Of a stretch of 28,173 bases of DNA, positions 1 to 8,472 are shown piece after piece. How positions within the stretch are numbered: the stretch's first letter is position 1; every line of letters starts with the position of its first letter. The notes beneath the pieces are model-generated. The model saw only the letters and a list, made by a program, of their open reading frames with translations, ran no database searches and was not told where the DNA came from. A program made the position numbers and the translations under genes. Where the stretch lies: positions 1 to 28,173 of IMG/VR virus record IMGVR_UViG_3300035181_000091, one strand, 5' to 3'. The stretch comes from a virus.

Positions 1-837
1 CAGGACATGCACCAGAAGTGGCGCTGGTTCCTCAACGCTTCGCTGAACAAGGCGGCTGTCACCGCGGCTCTCGCGGCCGGCGACCTGGCTACCGCTAAGG
101 CGATGCTCGCATCTCGCGTCGAGCCGATCCGCAACGAACGAGTCGCGGCGCTGTCTGCCAAGGCTGCCGAGCTCTCGACCCGCGTCATGGGCAAGACCAA
201 GGACGAGCGCAAGGCTGAGCTACTCGCACAGCGCGAGGCGCTCGTCGCTCGAGTCGGTCTCGCCGAAGCTCCTCCGCTTCACGTTCCCGAAGGGGACTGG
301 AAGGAAGCGCTTCACCCGCGTGATGACCATGGGCAGTTTCGCGATGTCCTCTTTCATCTCACCGGACTCCTCCACTCCAGTGACCCCGGAGCAAGCGGAG
401 TCGTAGCCGAGGTCGCCAAGGCGGCTGACGCGCAGGACGCCGGGAACAACACTCAGGCCAAGGAGCTAGGGCACGGCGCTATCGCCAAGCTCAATGACCT
501 GATCGGCAAGGCGGACTCGCCCGAGCAGCACGCCCGCCTGACGCAGGCTGTCGATGCGCTCACGCACACAGTGACGACTACGCCTGACGCTCCGCCGGTT
601 GAGGACCACATCCTCACCAAGCCCGCTGAGGACACGACGAACTACGTCATCGAGCAGCTCAAGACGAGCGTCGACCCTGGAGCAAAGCAGCTCCTTAAGA
701 AGCTCGAGCGTGCTACCGGCCAGGCCGGCGCGGTAAGCCCGCAAGAGATCGCCGCGTGGCTCGCTGAGGCGATGCGGTACATCGTGACACCAGACGCGAT
801 GCAGCGACCGCTGCAGCCGCAGATCCCCACACCGTAA
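1..837 (+). CDS. Phage head morphogenesis protein, C-terminal part (5' end outside window)
   Basis: The reading frame is open to the left edge, so the gene probably starts upstream; an in-frame ATG sits at 7 but no ribosome binding site can be seen. The visible 276+ residues are Ala/Lys/Glu-rich and helical. Around residues 102-112 (counted from the ATG) is a motif HPRDDHGQFRD, of a type often found in MuF-like head proteins and capsid maturation proteases of actinophages. The gene lies just upstream of decoration and capsid genes, which fits a head assembly role (protease tail, scaffold or MuF-like protein). No catalytic residues are visible in this part, so the exact role is inferred from motif and position only. 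The C-terminus ends in a Pro-rich tail. Confidence 0.6.
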   Translation, partial: QDMHQKWRWFLNASLNKAAVTAALAAGDLATAKAMLASRVEPIRNERVAALSAKAAELSTRVMGKTKDERKAELLAQREALVARVGLAEAPPLHVPEGDWKEALHPRDDHGQFRDVLFHLTGLLHSSDPGASGVVAEVAKAADAQDAGNNTQAKELGHGAIAKLNDLIGKADSPEQHARLTQAVDALTHTVTTTPDAPPVEDHILTKPAEDTTNYVIEQLKTSVDPGAKQLLKKLERATGQAGAVSPQEIAAWLAEAMRYIVTPDAMQRPLQPQIPTP

Positions 838-846
838 GGAAGTCTC

Positions 847-1437
847 ATGGCTATCTCAGTCGGTCCGCTGACCGTCAACCCCGTCCCGGCCGGTACCTCT
901 GAGGTAACCGTCCTCACCTGGGACGGCCAGGCCGTCTCGCTCGCCACCGCCGTTTCGCTCGACGGCTCCAACAATGTGTCGTTCGCGGTGAACAGCGCTG
1001 GTCGCTACCGCGTCGATGTCAAGAACGCGACGTTCCCGGGCTCGATCGGCCACAACCTCGTGGACGTGATCGACCCCAACGACTCGTCGTTCAACCCGTA
1101 CCCGCAGTACCGCAAGGCAACCGAGAAGGTCAACGTGGTCGCCGCGTCCGGCGCCGCGCAGACCGTCCCGGACCCGAGCACTGCTCGCTACAACGACATC
1201 ACGCTGACGGGCGCGTGCACGCTCACGTTCCCGGCTGCAACGGCAGGCAAGAGCTTCACGCTCCGCCTCAAGCAGGACGCAACCGGTTCGCGCCTCGTCA
1301 CCTGGCCCGCATCGGCCAAGTGGGTGGGCGGCGCTGCTCCCACCCTGTCGACCACTGGCGCGAAGGTCGACTACGTCGAGTTCCGCTGCGTTGACGGCAC
1401 CACCTGGTGGGGAACCGCAGCGCTCGACGTTCGCTAA
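847..1437 (+). CDS. Virion decoration or head-fibre-like protein
   Basis: A 196-residue protein with a good ribosome binding site (aaggaag, 838-844). It looks beta-rich and has two parts. Residues 1 to about 85 are a Val/Thr-rich sandwich-like domain ending near HNLVDVIDP. Residues 95-196 are a second beta domain with the pattern TLTGACTLTFPA, then SFTLRLKQDATGSRLVTWP, and a Trp-rich end (GTTWWGTAALDV). This C-terminal domain type recurs at the ends of phage tail and decoration proteins. Its place between the head morphogenesis gene and the capsid gene favours a head decoration or head fibre role, but a minor tail protein is possible. It is followed at once by a hairpin terminator, which separates it from the capsid gene. 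Confidence 0.6.
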   Translation: MAISVGPLTVNPVPAGTSEVTVLTWDGQAVSLATAVSLDGSNNVSFAVNSAGRYRVDVKNATFPGSIGHNLVDVIDPNDSSFNPYPQYRKATEKVNVVAASGAAQTVPDPSTARYNDITLTGACTLTFPAATAGKSFTLRLKQDATGSRLVTWPASAKWVGGAAPTLSTTGAKVDYVEFRCVDGTTWWGTAALDVR

Positions 1438-1455
1438 GCTCCACCCAAACGGAAC

Positions 1456-1491
1456 ACAATGCGGGGTCGCTAATACAGGACCCCGCATTGT
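1456..1491 (+). terminator. Hairpin terminator between decoration gene and capsid gene
   Basis: A perfect 13-bp stem: acaatgcggggtc (1456-1468) pairs with gaccccgcattgt (1479-1491) around a 10-base loop. It starts 18 bases after the stop codon of the upstream gene. There is no long T run after it (ttcgg), but GC-rich hairpins without a T tract are common as terminators in actinobacteria and their phages. Confidence 0.75.
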
Positions 1492-1497
1492 TCGGTA

Positions 1498-1503
1498 TAC
1501 GAT
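1498..1503 (+). promoter_or_regulatory. Candidate -10 element upstream of the capsid gene
   Basis: TACGAT lies just after the terminator hairpin and 111 bases before the capsid start. It matches the actinobacterial TANNNT -10 pattern and a TACNRT pattern that recurs in other gaps of this window. No convincing -35 box is seen at 17-18 bases upstream. The rest of the gap (1504-1599) shows no other clear signal until the capsid ribosome binding site ggaggg. Confidence 0.25.
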
Positions 1504-1614
1504 GATGTTGAGTGCCTCCGAGGTGTCCACCTGGAGCCCCTCCAAGACGGCAACGACGTTACTACCCGCAACGACGGGCAACAACGTTCGTCGCTTCACC
1601 GGAGGGCATTACGC

Positions 1615-3693
1615 ATGGACCAGATCCGCGCGATGCTCAATCGTCTCCCCGAGCTGTCTGACGACGAGCTCAGCACCCTAGAGGGTCAGATCCTCTCGGA
1701 GTTCGAGACGGTCGAGAAGAATGACCCAACGCAGGAGACCATTGCGACCATGTCGGAGCTGGCGGACGCGATCGACGCGGTCCGCGGCGAGACTACTGGC
1801 CGTACACAGGCTGCTGCTGCGCTGGTCAAGACACACGAGGAGCTGGCTTCCCGGGTGCGTGGCGCCCAGGATGTTCCGCCCTCCACGGACGCGGCTCCGG
1901 CCGACGCCCCCACCGACGCTCCCGTCGACACTGGCATCCCGCCGGTAGATGACGACAGCATGGGCCCCGACGCTCAGGACGCGGTTCCCGCGGCCCCCGC
2001 CGACGCTCCCGTGCCGGACGCCGTTCCCGCAGACGCCCCGCCGGCTGACGGCGATGGCGCTGACGCTGAGACTCCCGCCGACGTAGTCGACGACGAGAAC
2101 CAGAAGAAGGCTCCGGCCTTCTCGGCAGACGAGAGCATCGAGACGGCCGACGAGGTCGTCACCGCAAGCGCCGAGGACGCGGAGGTCGCCGACGAGGCGC
2201 CCGCCGAGGCCGACGCACCGGAGGCCATCGAGGCTTCCGCCGAGGTCGTGGACGAGGCGCCTGCCGCCGAGGCCGAGACCGAGACAGCTCCAGACGGCGA
2301 GGGCGTCACCGCCAGCGTCGAGGACACCGACAACACATCCAGCTCTGACCCGGAGGACACCGTGACCGCATCCGTCAACGGCGACAACCTCGACGCTCAG
2401 GCCTCGGGCGAGGTCCAGCCGCCGGCTGACCGCCGTCCCCGGGCACGCGCGGCGACTACCGCCGTCCCCGTCTCCATCACCGCAGGCGCCGACATCCCCG
2501 GCATCTCCGCGGGTTCGCCGTTCGAGAACATGGCTCAGGTTTCCGAGGCCATGGTCAACCGCATGCACACGATGCGTCGTGTACAGGGCGGCGACGGCGA
2601 GCAGCACACCGTGGCGACGCTCGTTGCCTCCTTCCCGGAGGGCCGCCACCTGCGCGCCAACGACCTGGAGGGCAACTCGGCGAAGGTCGAGAGCGTGCTC
2701 GCTCCTCAGGCCATCACCGCTGCCGGCGGCATCGCCGCCCCGCTCGAGGTCCGCTACGACCTCTTCGGCTTCGGCGTCGCTGACCGCCCCGTGAAGGACG
2801 CGCTGTCGCCCTTCACCGCGGACCGCGGCGGTATCCGCTACATCACCCCGCCGGTGCTGACGGACCTGAGCGGCGCGGTCGCTCTGTGGACCGTGCAGGA
2901 CGACATCGACGCGGCGACCGCGGGTGCTCCCGACCCGGTCAAGCCCTGCCTCCGCGTCGCGGCTGGCTCGGCGGTCGACGTGACGCTCGACGCGATCACG
3001 CTCTGCCTGACCTTCGGCAACATGGGCTCGCGGGCGTACCCCGAGCTCGTCGCCCGTCAGAACGAGCTCGGCCTCATCCAGCACGCTCGCTTCGCCGAGA
3101 CCCGGCTCCTGACCCGCGTGGGCGCGCTGTCCACCGCGGTCACGGCGGCCAAGGTCCTGGGCGCGGCTCGCGACTGGCTGGTCCAGGTCGACAAGGCCGC
3201 GGCTGCGTACCGCAACCGTCACCGCCTCAACGCGGACTTCCCGCTGCGAGTCATCGCGCCGGCGTGGGCGAAGAACCTGCTCCGCGCCGACCTCACCATG
3301 CAGATGCCTGGTGACGGTCAGGACGTCACGTTCAACCTCGCGGACAGCACGATCGAGGGCTACCTCTCGACGCGCAACATCTCCGCGACGTGGACGATGG
3401 ACGGCGTGAGCGGCCAGATCATCGGTGCCCAGAGCGCCGGCGCCCTGGTCGACTTCCCGCACACCCTGGTCTGGTACCTGTTCGCCGAGGGCACGTTCCT
3501 CTTCCTCGACGGCGGCACGCTCGACCTCGGTCTGGTCCGCGACTCGACCCTCAACGGGACGAACGACTACCAGATGTTCGTGGAGACCTTCGAGGCCGTT
3601 GCCAAGGTCGGCATCGAGTCCCTCGCGATCACCTCGACCATCGCCGAGAACGGCAACGCGAGCGCCCTGGTCGACACCACCGCGATCGCGTAG
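1615..3693 (+). CDS. Major capsid protein with N-terminal scaffold-like region (hexamer type)
   Basis: A 692-residue protein with ribosome binding site ggaggg before ATG 1615. Residues 1-85 are an acidic helical segment (LPELSDDELSTLEGQ) of a kind seen at the front of actinophage capsid precursors. Residues about 85-275 are low-complexity Ala/Asp/Glu/Pro, very acidic, and look like a built-in scaffold (delta) domain. From about residue 280 to the end is the HK97-type capsid domain, recognisable by RYDLFGFGVADRPVKDAL, GIRYITPPVL, TLCLTFGNMGSRA and VWYLFAEGTFLFLDGGTLD. In the family the front part is expected to be removed by the prohead protease; a cut near the basic stretch RRPRARAATTA is my inference. 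A second capsid-like gene follows, so this one is probably the hexamer-forming subunit. Confidence 0.88.
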   Translation: MDQIRAMLNRLPELSDDELSTLEGQILSEFETVEKNDPTQETIATMSELADAIDAVRGETTGRTQAAAALVKTHEELASRVRGAQDVPPSTDAAPADAPTDAPVDTGIPPVDDDSMGPDAQDAVPAAPADAPVPDAVPADAPPADGDGADAETPADVVDDENQKKAPAFSADESIETADEVVTASAEDAEVADEAPAEADAPEAIEASAEVVDEAPAAEAETETAPDGEGVTASVEDTDNTSSSDPEDTVTASVNGDNLDAQASGEVQPPADRRPRARAATTAVPVSITAGADIPGISAGSPFENMAQVSEAMVNRMHTMRRVQGGDGEQHTVATLVASFPEGRHLRANDLEGNSAKVESVLAPQAITAAGGIAAPLEVRYDLFGFGVADRPVKDALSPFTADRGGIRYITPPVLTDLSGAVALWTVQDDIDAATAGAPDPVKPCLRVAAGSAVDVTLDAITLCLTFGNMGSRAYPELVARQNELGLIQHARFAETRLLTRVGALSTAVTAAKVLGAARDWLVQVDKAAAAYRNRHRLNADFPLRVIAPAWAKNLLRADLTMQMPGDGQDVTFNLADSTIEGYLSTRNISATWTMDGVSGQIIGAQSAGALVDFPHTLVWYLFAEGTFLFLDGGTLDLGLVRDSTLNGTNDYQMFVETFEAVAKVGIESLAITSTIAENGNASALVDTTAIA

Positions 3694-3712
3694 TCAACCC
3701 GCTCTAGACGCT

Positions 3713-3822
3713 GAGTCCCCGAGTTCACGGTCCGTAGGAGGAAGACATGCCGCAGCTTTACCACCCGGTAGCGCCGCCGGTAACGTCTGCCGCATCCTTC
3801 GGGCTAGTGAACTCGGGGACTC
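3713..3822. repeat. 16-bp perfect inverted repeat flanking the start of the second capsid gene
   Basis: The arm gagtccccgagttcac (3713-3728) is the exact reverse complement of gtgaactcggggactc (3807-3822). The 78-base loop contains the ribosome binding site aggagg (3736-3741) and start codon (3747) of the next gene. In mRNA it could form a long-range stem that isolates the translation start; it might also be a DNA site. The function is unknown. Confidence 0.7.
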
Positions 3823-4601
3823 TCGTCAAGGAGACGGACGATCACTGGCAGGGCGGGTTCGCATTCACGAACCACCTCTGCCGGTCGACCATCCGCAACG
3901 TCGACCAGCTGAACGACTCCAACACCGACACGGTGTGGGCAGGCGACCTCACGCAGAACTACATCAACTGCACCCCGGCAGTGATCGACGTCGAGGACAA
4001 GATCTCGACCATCGGCCACACGCTCGAAGAGCTCCGGAAGCGGCTTGAGGACACGCTCGACAAGGCTTCTCAGAAGGCCCTCGAGCACGAGTTCTGGACT
4101 GGCAACCTGTCCACCATCTCGGGCTGGGGCAATCAGCACCTGGCGACGCCGGGAACAACTGACCTCACTCCGGCAGGCGGTCCCGTGACCGCAAAGACCG
4201 GGCTCGCAATGCTGGAAGAAGCAATCGGCTCGTGCGCCGGCGGGTACAACGGGACCATCCACGGAACCCGTGGCGCCATCTCATCGATCATCGTCTTCAT
4301 GGACAAGGGCGGCGACAGCGGCGACGTGCTGCTCACCCCGCTCGGCAACATGGTGATCGCAGGCGCTGGGTATCCGGGAACCTCTCCCGCGGGAGTAGCC
4401 CCGGGCGCAGGCACGAGCTGGCTCTACGCGACTGGCCCCGTGGCTGTTCGACTTGGCGAGATGCAGACCTTCCCCGAGAAGGGCGAGCGTCTCAACAACG
4501 CGTTCGACACCAGCATCAACAACATCTCGGTCAGGGCTGAGCGCTTCGGTGCCGCCTCGTGGTCGGGCTGCTGCACGTACGCCATTCACGTGACCCTGTA
4601 A
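3747..4601 (+). CDS. Second capsid-like protein (probable pentamer or minor capsid subunit)
   Basis: A 284-residue protein with a strong ribosome binding site (aggagg, 5 bases before ATG). Features fit a compact HK97-like capsid fold: an extended N-terminal arm, a long charged helix (residues about 80-115, with LEELRKRLEDTLDKASQKAL) like the spine helix, a central domain with GAISSIIVFMDKGG and GNMVIAGAGYP, and a final strand RAERFGAASWSGCCTYAIHV. It directly follows the 692-residue major capsid gene. Some actinophages are annotated with separate capsid hexamer and pentamer proteins in this order, so a pentamer role is the best reading. I see no protease or scaffold motif. A minor capsid or head-stabilising protein is the alternative. 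Confidence 0.65.
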   Translation: MPQLYHPVAPPVTSAASFGLVNSGTLVKETDDHWQGGFAFTNHLCRSTIRNVDQLNDSNTDTVWAGDLTQNYINCTPAVIDVEDKISTIGHTLEELRKRLEDTLDKASQKALEHEFWTGNLSTISGWGNQHLATPGTTDLTPAGGPVTAKTGLAMLEEAIGSCAGGYNGTIHGTRGAISSIIVFMDKGGDSGDVLLTPLGNMVIAGAGYPGTSPAGVAPGAGTSWLYATGPVAVRLGEMQTFPEKGERLNNAFDTSINNISVRAERFGAASWSGCCTYAIHVTL

Positions 4602-4625
4602 CGACCGTCACCAAGGAGAAGTTCC

Positions 4626-5546
4626 ATGAGCAACGACTACGCGGCGAGCGTACAGGGCGTCATGATGCGAGTGACTGCGCTGGATGCGCTGGGCACGCCG
4701 CTTTCTGACCCGTCTGGCACGCTCAAGACCTCGTACATCACCAACGCCTTCATGAAGGCGTCCTTCACGGTGGAGTTCGAGGACGGCCAGGAAATCCTCG
4801 AGAAGAACGCGGCCGGCGAGATCTGCGTGACCTACAAGGCCGCAGACACCCTCAAGCGCATCACCATGGAAATCGACGTGTGCGACCCGGACCCGGAGCT
4901 CACGAAGCTCCTCGCCGGCGGCGACACGCTCCTCCGTGGTGGAACAGGCCTGGGCGCCACGGACGTGGTCGGCTACGCCTCCCCGCAGGTCGGCCAGGAC
5001 GCCACGCCGAACGGCGTTGCGATCGAGGTCTGGTCGCTCGCCGTCACCAACGGCGGCAAGGCGTCGGTCGACCCGTACTGGCACTGGCTGTTCCCGCACG
5101 TCAAGGTCCGCGCCAGCGGCGACCGCGTGATCGAGAACGGGCAGCTCGCCAACGTCTTCACCGGCCAGGGCATCGGCAACGCGAACTTCGTGAACAACGC
5201 TCCCGGGCCGGCTGGCAAGACCGTCTCGAACAAGGCGCTCACGTCCAACGTTGCCACCCTCACCACAAGCGCGGCTCACGGGTTCAACGTCGGCGACACG
5301 GTGAACATCTCGGGCGTGGACTCCACGTTCAACGGCACCTTCACCATCCTGAGCACGCCGACCACGACGACGTTCACCTACGCCAAGACGGCGGCCGACG
5401 TGGTCTCCGCGTCGGCGACCGGTACGGCGCTCGTGACCAACGCCTGGCTCTGGACCTCGGACCGTCCGTACCAGTACGCGCGCCGTTCGAGCTACCCGAC
5501 CCTCGCGGGCGGCGGCAAGCGCGGCTTCTACACCTTCGGCTCGTAA
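4626..5546 (+). CDS. Major tail (tube) protein with an inserted domain
   Basis: A 306-residue protein with ribosome binding site aaggag (4614-4619). Residues 1 to about 195 and the last 35 residues (WLWTSDRPYQYARRSSYPTL) form the tube-protein body; the segment ITMEIDVCDPDPELTKLLAGG and the Trp-rich HWLFPHVKV strand are typical of actinophage tube proteins. Residues about 196-268 are an inserted Thr/Val-rich domain (ALTSNVATLTTSAAHGFNVG and following) of a kind often appended to phage virion proteins. It would project from the tube surface. The gene comes before the connector genes, a less common order than after them. The call rests on overall sequence character and location. Confidence 0.75.
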   Translation: MSNDYAASVQGVMMRVTALDALGTPLSDPSGTLKTSYITNAFMKASFTVEFEDGQEILEKNAAGEICVTYKAADTLKRITMEIDVCDPDPELTKLLAGGDTLLRGGTGLGATDVVGYASPQVGQDATPNGVAIEVWSLAVTNGGKASVDPYWHWLFPHVKVRASGDRVIENGQLANVFTGQGIGNANFVNNAPGPAGKTVSNKALTSNVATLTTSAAHGFNVGDTVNISGVDSTFNGTFTILSTPTTTTFTYAKTAADVVSASATGTALVTNAWLWTSDRPYQYARRSSYPTLAGGGKRGFYTFGS

Positions 5547-5597
5547 GCGCCGAGGCGATCACAACTCACACGCGACGAGACCCAGGAGGCAGCTGAC

Positions 5598-6368
5598 ATG
5601 ACGGTTGCCCCCTGGGTCTCCTCGTTTGACCTGGCAGACCCAACCGACCCGAACGCCGATGTTGCAATCGAGTTCGCGTCGAATGTCCTGTACCAGCTAG
5701 CCGGACAGCGTTTCGGCGGCGTGCACGAAGTAGTCGAGCGCTACTACGCCGCGTGCCGCAGGCACTACCGCATGTCTGCTGAGCTGTCCTTCGCTCTCAC
5801 TCACGTGTGGATCAACGGCATCAACTGCACCGCGCTTCGCGGCGACCTTGACTGCCGAACGATCCTGCTACGCGGCGGGCCTGTCCACCAGGTCATCTCC
5901 GTGTACCTCGTGAACTACGAGAACGAACGCGTACTCGTCGACCCAATCGAGTATGAGCTGATTGGGTCGCGAATGCTTAAGCCGATCGGCGGCAAGGGCT
6001 GGGCCCTCGGCAAGGACCTGGCCGTGAAGTACACGTATGGCGAGAAGCCGAACGCGATGGCAAAGGCCGCGTGCGTCGAACTCGCCAACAACATCATGTG
6101 GTCCATGTCCGGTGACAACCGATGCAAGCTGCCCAACCGCATCACGCAGATGACTCGCCAGGGCGTGTCGTGGACACTCCTCGACCCGCACGAGTTCATG
6201 GCCGATGGCCGCACCGGCATGTACACGATCGACCTCTTCCTCAAGACCGTGAACCCGGCTAAGGCGCTCAAGCGCTCGAAGGTCTTCAGCCCCGACCTTC
6301 CGACCGGCAAGCGGATCCGTCGCGGAACGCCGACGCCCTACGTCGACCCGTACAACGACGGCTACTAG
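5598..6368 (+). CDS. Head-to-tail adaptor protein
   Basis: A 256-residue protein with ribosome binding site aggaggcagc before ATG 5598. The N-terminal half is mostly helical ([13 protein letters not shown], then [20 protein letters not shown]). The C-terminal half carries the signature of actinophage adaptor proteins: a Gly-Val-Ser strand, then [20 protein letters not shown] and [20 protein letters not shown], ending in a basic, Tyr-rich tail. In related phages this protein forms the ring joining portal to tail. Its stop codon lies inside the ribosome binding site of the next gene (taggagggg), so the two are probably translated together. The fibre gene that follows is an unusual neighbour for an adaptor. 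Confidence 0.75.
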   Translation: MTVAPWVSSFDLADPTDPNADVAIEFASNVLYQLAGQRFGGVHEVVERYYAACRRHYRMSAELSFALTHVWINGINCTALRGDLDCRTILLRGGPVHQVISVYLVNYENERVLVDPIEYELIGSRMLKPIGGKGWALGKDLAVKYTYGEKPNAMAKAACVELANNIMWSMSGDNRCKLPNRITQMTRQGVSWTLLDPHEFMADGRTGMYTIDLFLKTVNPAKALKRSKVFSPDLPTGKRIRRGTPTPYVDPYNDGY

Positions 6369-6379
6369 GAGGGGACTCG

Positions 6380-8461
6380 ATGGACCTCGAGCTTCCTCCG
6401 ACTCGCGTGCTGGGCGATGTCCAGCACACCAGCGACCACGAGCTTCTACGTGAGGCGTTCCTGACGGTAGAAGACGCCGTCAACGCCTTGAACGGGCTGG
6501 TTGGCGAGCAGGGCCCGCAAGGGCCGCAGGGGATTCAGGGCCCGCAGGGGGTCATGGGGCAGCAGGGCCCTGCAGGGCCGCGCGGTCCAATCGGGCTTAA
6601 GGGCGACACTGGCGCTGCCTCCACTGTTCCTGGCCCGCAGGGCGAGCAGGGGCCTCGCGGCTTTGACGGGCCCAAGGGCGATACGGGAGCAGCGTCTACA
6701 GTTCCCGGGCCGAAGGGCGACACGGGAGACCGCGGTCCGCAGGGAGACACGGGGCCGCAGGGAGTCCCTGGAGCGGACGGAGCGCCCGGAGCGCAGGGCG
6801 CCAAGGGCGTCAACTGGATGGGCGCGTTCGACACGGGTGGCTTCACGCTCTATGCTGTAGACGATGCTGTGTCCTTCAACGGATCCAGCTACGTCTGCAT
6901 CGTTGCGAACACCAACACGAGCCCGACAGCGTCTCCTTCGCGGTGGTCGCTGTTCACGTCCATCGGCTCGTCAGGTCCGGCAGGGCCGACAGGCGCGACT
7001 GGAAGCGCTGGCCCGACAGGGCCCACAGGCGCAACAGGGCCAACCGGAGCGCAAGGCCCGAAGGGCGACACCGGAGACCCGGGACCCATAGGGCCGACTG
7101 GTGCAACGGGCGCTGACGGTGCTACCGGCTCGACCGGGCCGCAAGGGATCCAGGGAATCCAGGGCCCGACCGGAACTACCGGTGCGACTGGCCCCGCAGG
7201 TCCTACCGGGCCTACCGGGCCTACCGGACCGACTGGATCGACCGGACCCCAGGGCGATTCCGCATACGCGGTGGCTGTCGCTAGCGGGTTTGTTGGTTCA
7301 CAGTCTGATTGGCTTGCCAGCCTCGTGGGAGCTACCGGGTCCACGGGCGCGACCGGATCTACCGGGCCGGCAGGTCCTACCGGATCTACCGGGCCGGCAG
7401 GGTCGACTGGCCCGGCAGGATCCACGGGCCCGCAGGGAGACTCGGCGTACGCAGTCGCGGTGGCTGCCGGATTTGTTGGTTCAGAGTCTGCTTGGCTCGC
7501 TAGCCTTGTTGGCCCCACAGGCCCGACGGGACCGACAGGACCGGCAGGACCGACTGGATCGACCGGACCCGCGGGGGCGGACTCCACCGTCGCCGGCCCG
7601 ACCGGCCCGACCGGCCCGACCGGCCCGACCGGTCCCACCGGCGGCTCGACGTCGGTGTTCACCTACAAGGCGAAGACGTCGTCGACCTCGGGCGACCCCA
7701 CGGCCGGCTACCTGCTATGGAACAACGCCAGCCAGGTCGCGGCGACAGCGATCAACATCGACCTGATCTCCCAGGACAGCCTCGACATCACCGTCGGACT
7801 GGCGACTCTGCGATCGGGCGACCGGATCTACCTCCAGGACAAGTCCAACTCGGCGAACTACCAGGACTGGCTGATCTCGGCGTCCGCGAACAACACCACC
7901 TACTGGACGCTCACGGTCAGTCTCAATGCCTCCGGAGGAACCGGCACCACGGGCTTCTCCAACAACGGCAACCTCGCCGTCGGCATCATCCGCCAGGGCA
8001 CCCAGGGCCCGACGGGCTCGACTGGGCCGGCAGGCCCTGCAGGATCCACGGGCCCCCAGGGCGATTCCGCATACGCGGTGGCTGTCGCTAGCGGGTTTGT
8101 TGGGTCAGAAGCAGCGTGGCTCGCCAGCCTTGTTGGCCCCGCAGGTCCTACCGGAGCAACGGGCTCGACTGGGCCGGCAGGCCCGGCGGGAACGCTCACA
8201 CTGACTGAAGTTGAAGTGGACTTCGGGACAGCGCCGGTCTATGACGCGACATTCGTGATCACCGACGCCGGTGTTGACGGGACCAAGCATATCATCGCGT
8301 ACGAGTCCGGCAACACGGCAACAGGACGAGTGAGCGATGACGCGGCCTGGGACAGCCTCATTCTGACAGCTCGAGCAGGGACCGGAAACCTGACCGTCAT
8401 CGCACGAGCGCTACCCGGCCCGGTCGTGGGCAAGCGTAAGATCTACTACCAGGCTAGTTGA
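6380..8461 (+). CDS. Collagen-like tail fibre / minor tail protein
   Basis: A 693-residue fibre protein. Residues 1-36 are a non-collagen anchor. Long Gly-X-Y runs ([13 protein letters not shown] type) follow, broken by other modules. Around residues 145-195 is a small domain ([20 protein letters not shown]) resembling carbohydrate-binding modules of the CBM5/12 type. A motif of the form [15 protein letters not shown] followed by WLASLVG occurs three times. Residues about 425-540 are a beta domain ([18 protein letters not shown], then [17 protein letters not shown]). The C-terminal 90 residues are another beta domain ([24 protein letters not shown]), a type common at phage fibre ends. Collagen triple helices make trimeric stalks, so this is most likely a trimeric fibre with several host-binding domains. 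The ribosome binding site aggagggg is strong. Confidence 0.88.
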   Translation: MDLELPPTRVLGDVQHTSDHELLREAFLTVEDAVNALNGLVGEQGPQGPQGIQGPQGVMGQQGPAGPRGPIGLKGDTGAASTVPGPQGEQGPRGFDGPKGDTGAASTVPGPKGDTGDRGPQGDTGPQGVPGADGAPGAQGAKGVNWMGAFDTGGFTLYAVDDAVSFNGSSYVCIVANTNTSPTASPSRWSLFTSIGSSGPAGPTGATGSAGPTGPTGATGPTGAQGPKGDTGDPGPIGPTGATGADGATGSTGPQGIQGIQGPTGTTGATGPAGPTGPTGPTGPTGSTGPQGDSAYAVAVASGFVGSQSDWLASLVGATGSTGATGSTGPAGPTGSTGPAGSTGPAGSTGPQGDSAYAVAVAAGFVGSESAWLASLVGPTGPTGPTGPAGPTGSTGPAGADSTVAGPTGPTGPTGPTGPTGGSTSVFTYKAKTSSTSGDPTAGYLLWNNASQVAATAINIDLISQDSLDITVGLATLRSGDRIYLQDKSNSANYQDWLISASANNTTYWTLTVSLNASGGTGTTGFSNNGNLAVGIIRQGTQGPTGSTGPAGPAGSTGPQGDSAYAVAVASGFVGSEAAWLASLVGPAGPTGATGSTGPAGPAGTLTLTEVEVDFGTAPVYDATFVITDAGVDGTKHIIAYESGNTATGRVSDDAAWDSLILTARAGTGNLTVIARALPGPVVGKRKIYYQAS
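7247..7296 (+). repeat. 50-bp direct repeat, copy 1 (inside fibre gene)
   Basis: Bases 7247-7296 are identical to 8054-8103. They encode the start of the [15 protein letters not shown] module. The copies are 807 bases apart, a multiple of three, so recombination between them would remove 269 residues and keep the frame. Confidence 0.85.
7595..7630 (+). repeat. Four perfect tandem copies of a 9-bp unit in the fibre gene
   Basis: The unit ggcccgacc is repeated four times without change and encodes Gly-Pro-Thr triplets at the end of a collagen run. A similar three-copy run of cctaccgg(g/a) lies at 7202-7228. Such runs can expand or contract in steps of three codons by slippage. Confidence 0.85.
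8054..8103 (+). repeat. 50-bp direct repeat, copy 2 (inside fibre gene)
   Basis: Identical to 7247-7296 over all 50 bases. A third, diverged copy of the same protein module lies near 7434-7515. Confidence 0.85.
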
Positions 8462-8472
8462 GGAGTACGGCA

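Noticed and set aside
856-1599. Long minus-strand open frames, including 1678-3462 and 14478-15764
   Set aside because: They lie opposite strong + strand genes, are Arg/Gly/Val-rich as expected for antisense frames in GC-rich DNA, and lack ribosome binding sites and recognisable domains.
1391-1681. Possible + strand gene covering the gap before the capsid gene
   Set aside because: It runs through the terminator hairpin and overlaps both neighbours out of frame; its composition looks random.
7202-7630. CRISPR-like or satellite interpretation of the short repeats
   Set aside because: The units are 9 bases, in frame and encode Gly-X-Y triplets of a collagen-like protein, which explains them.
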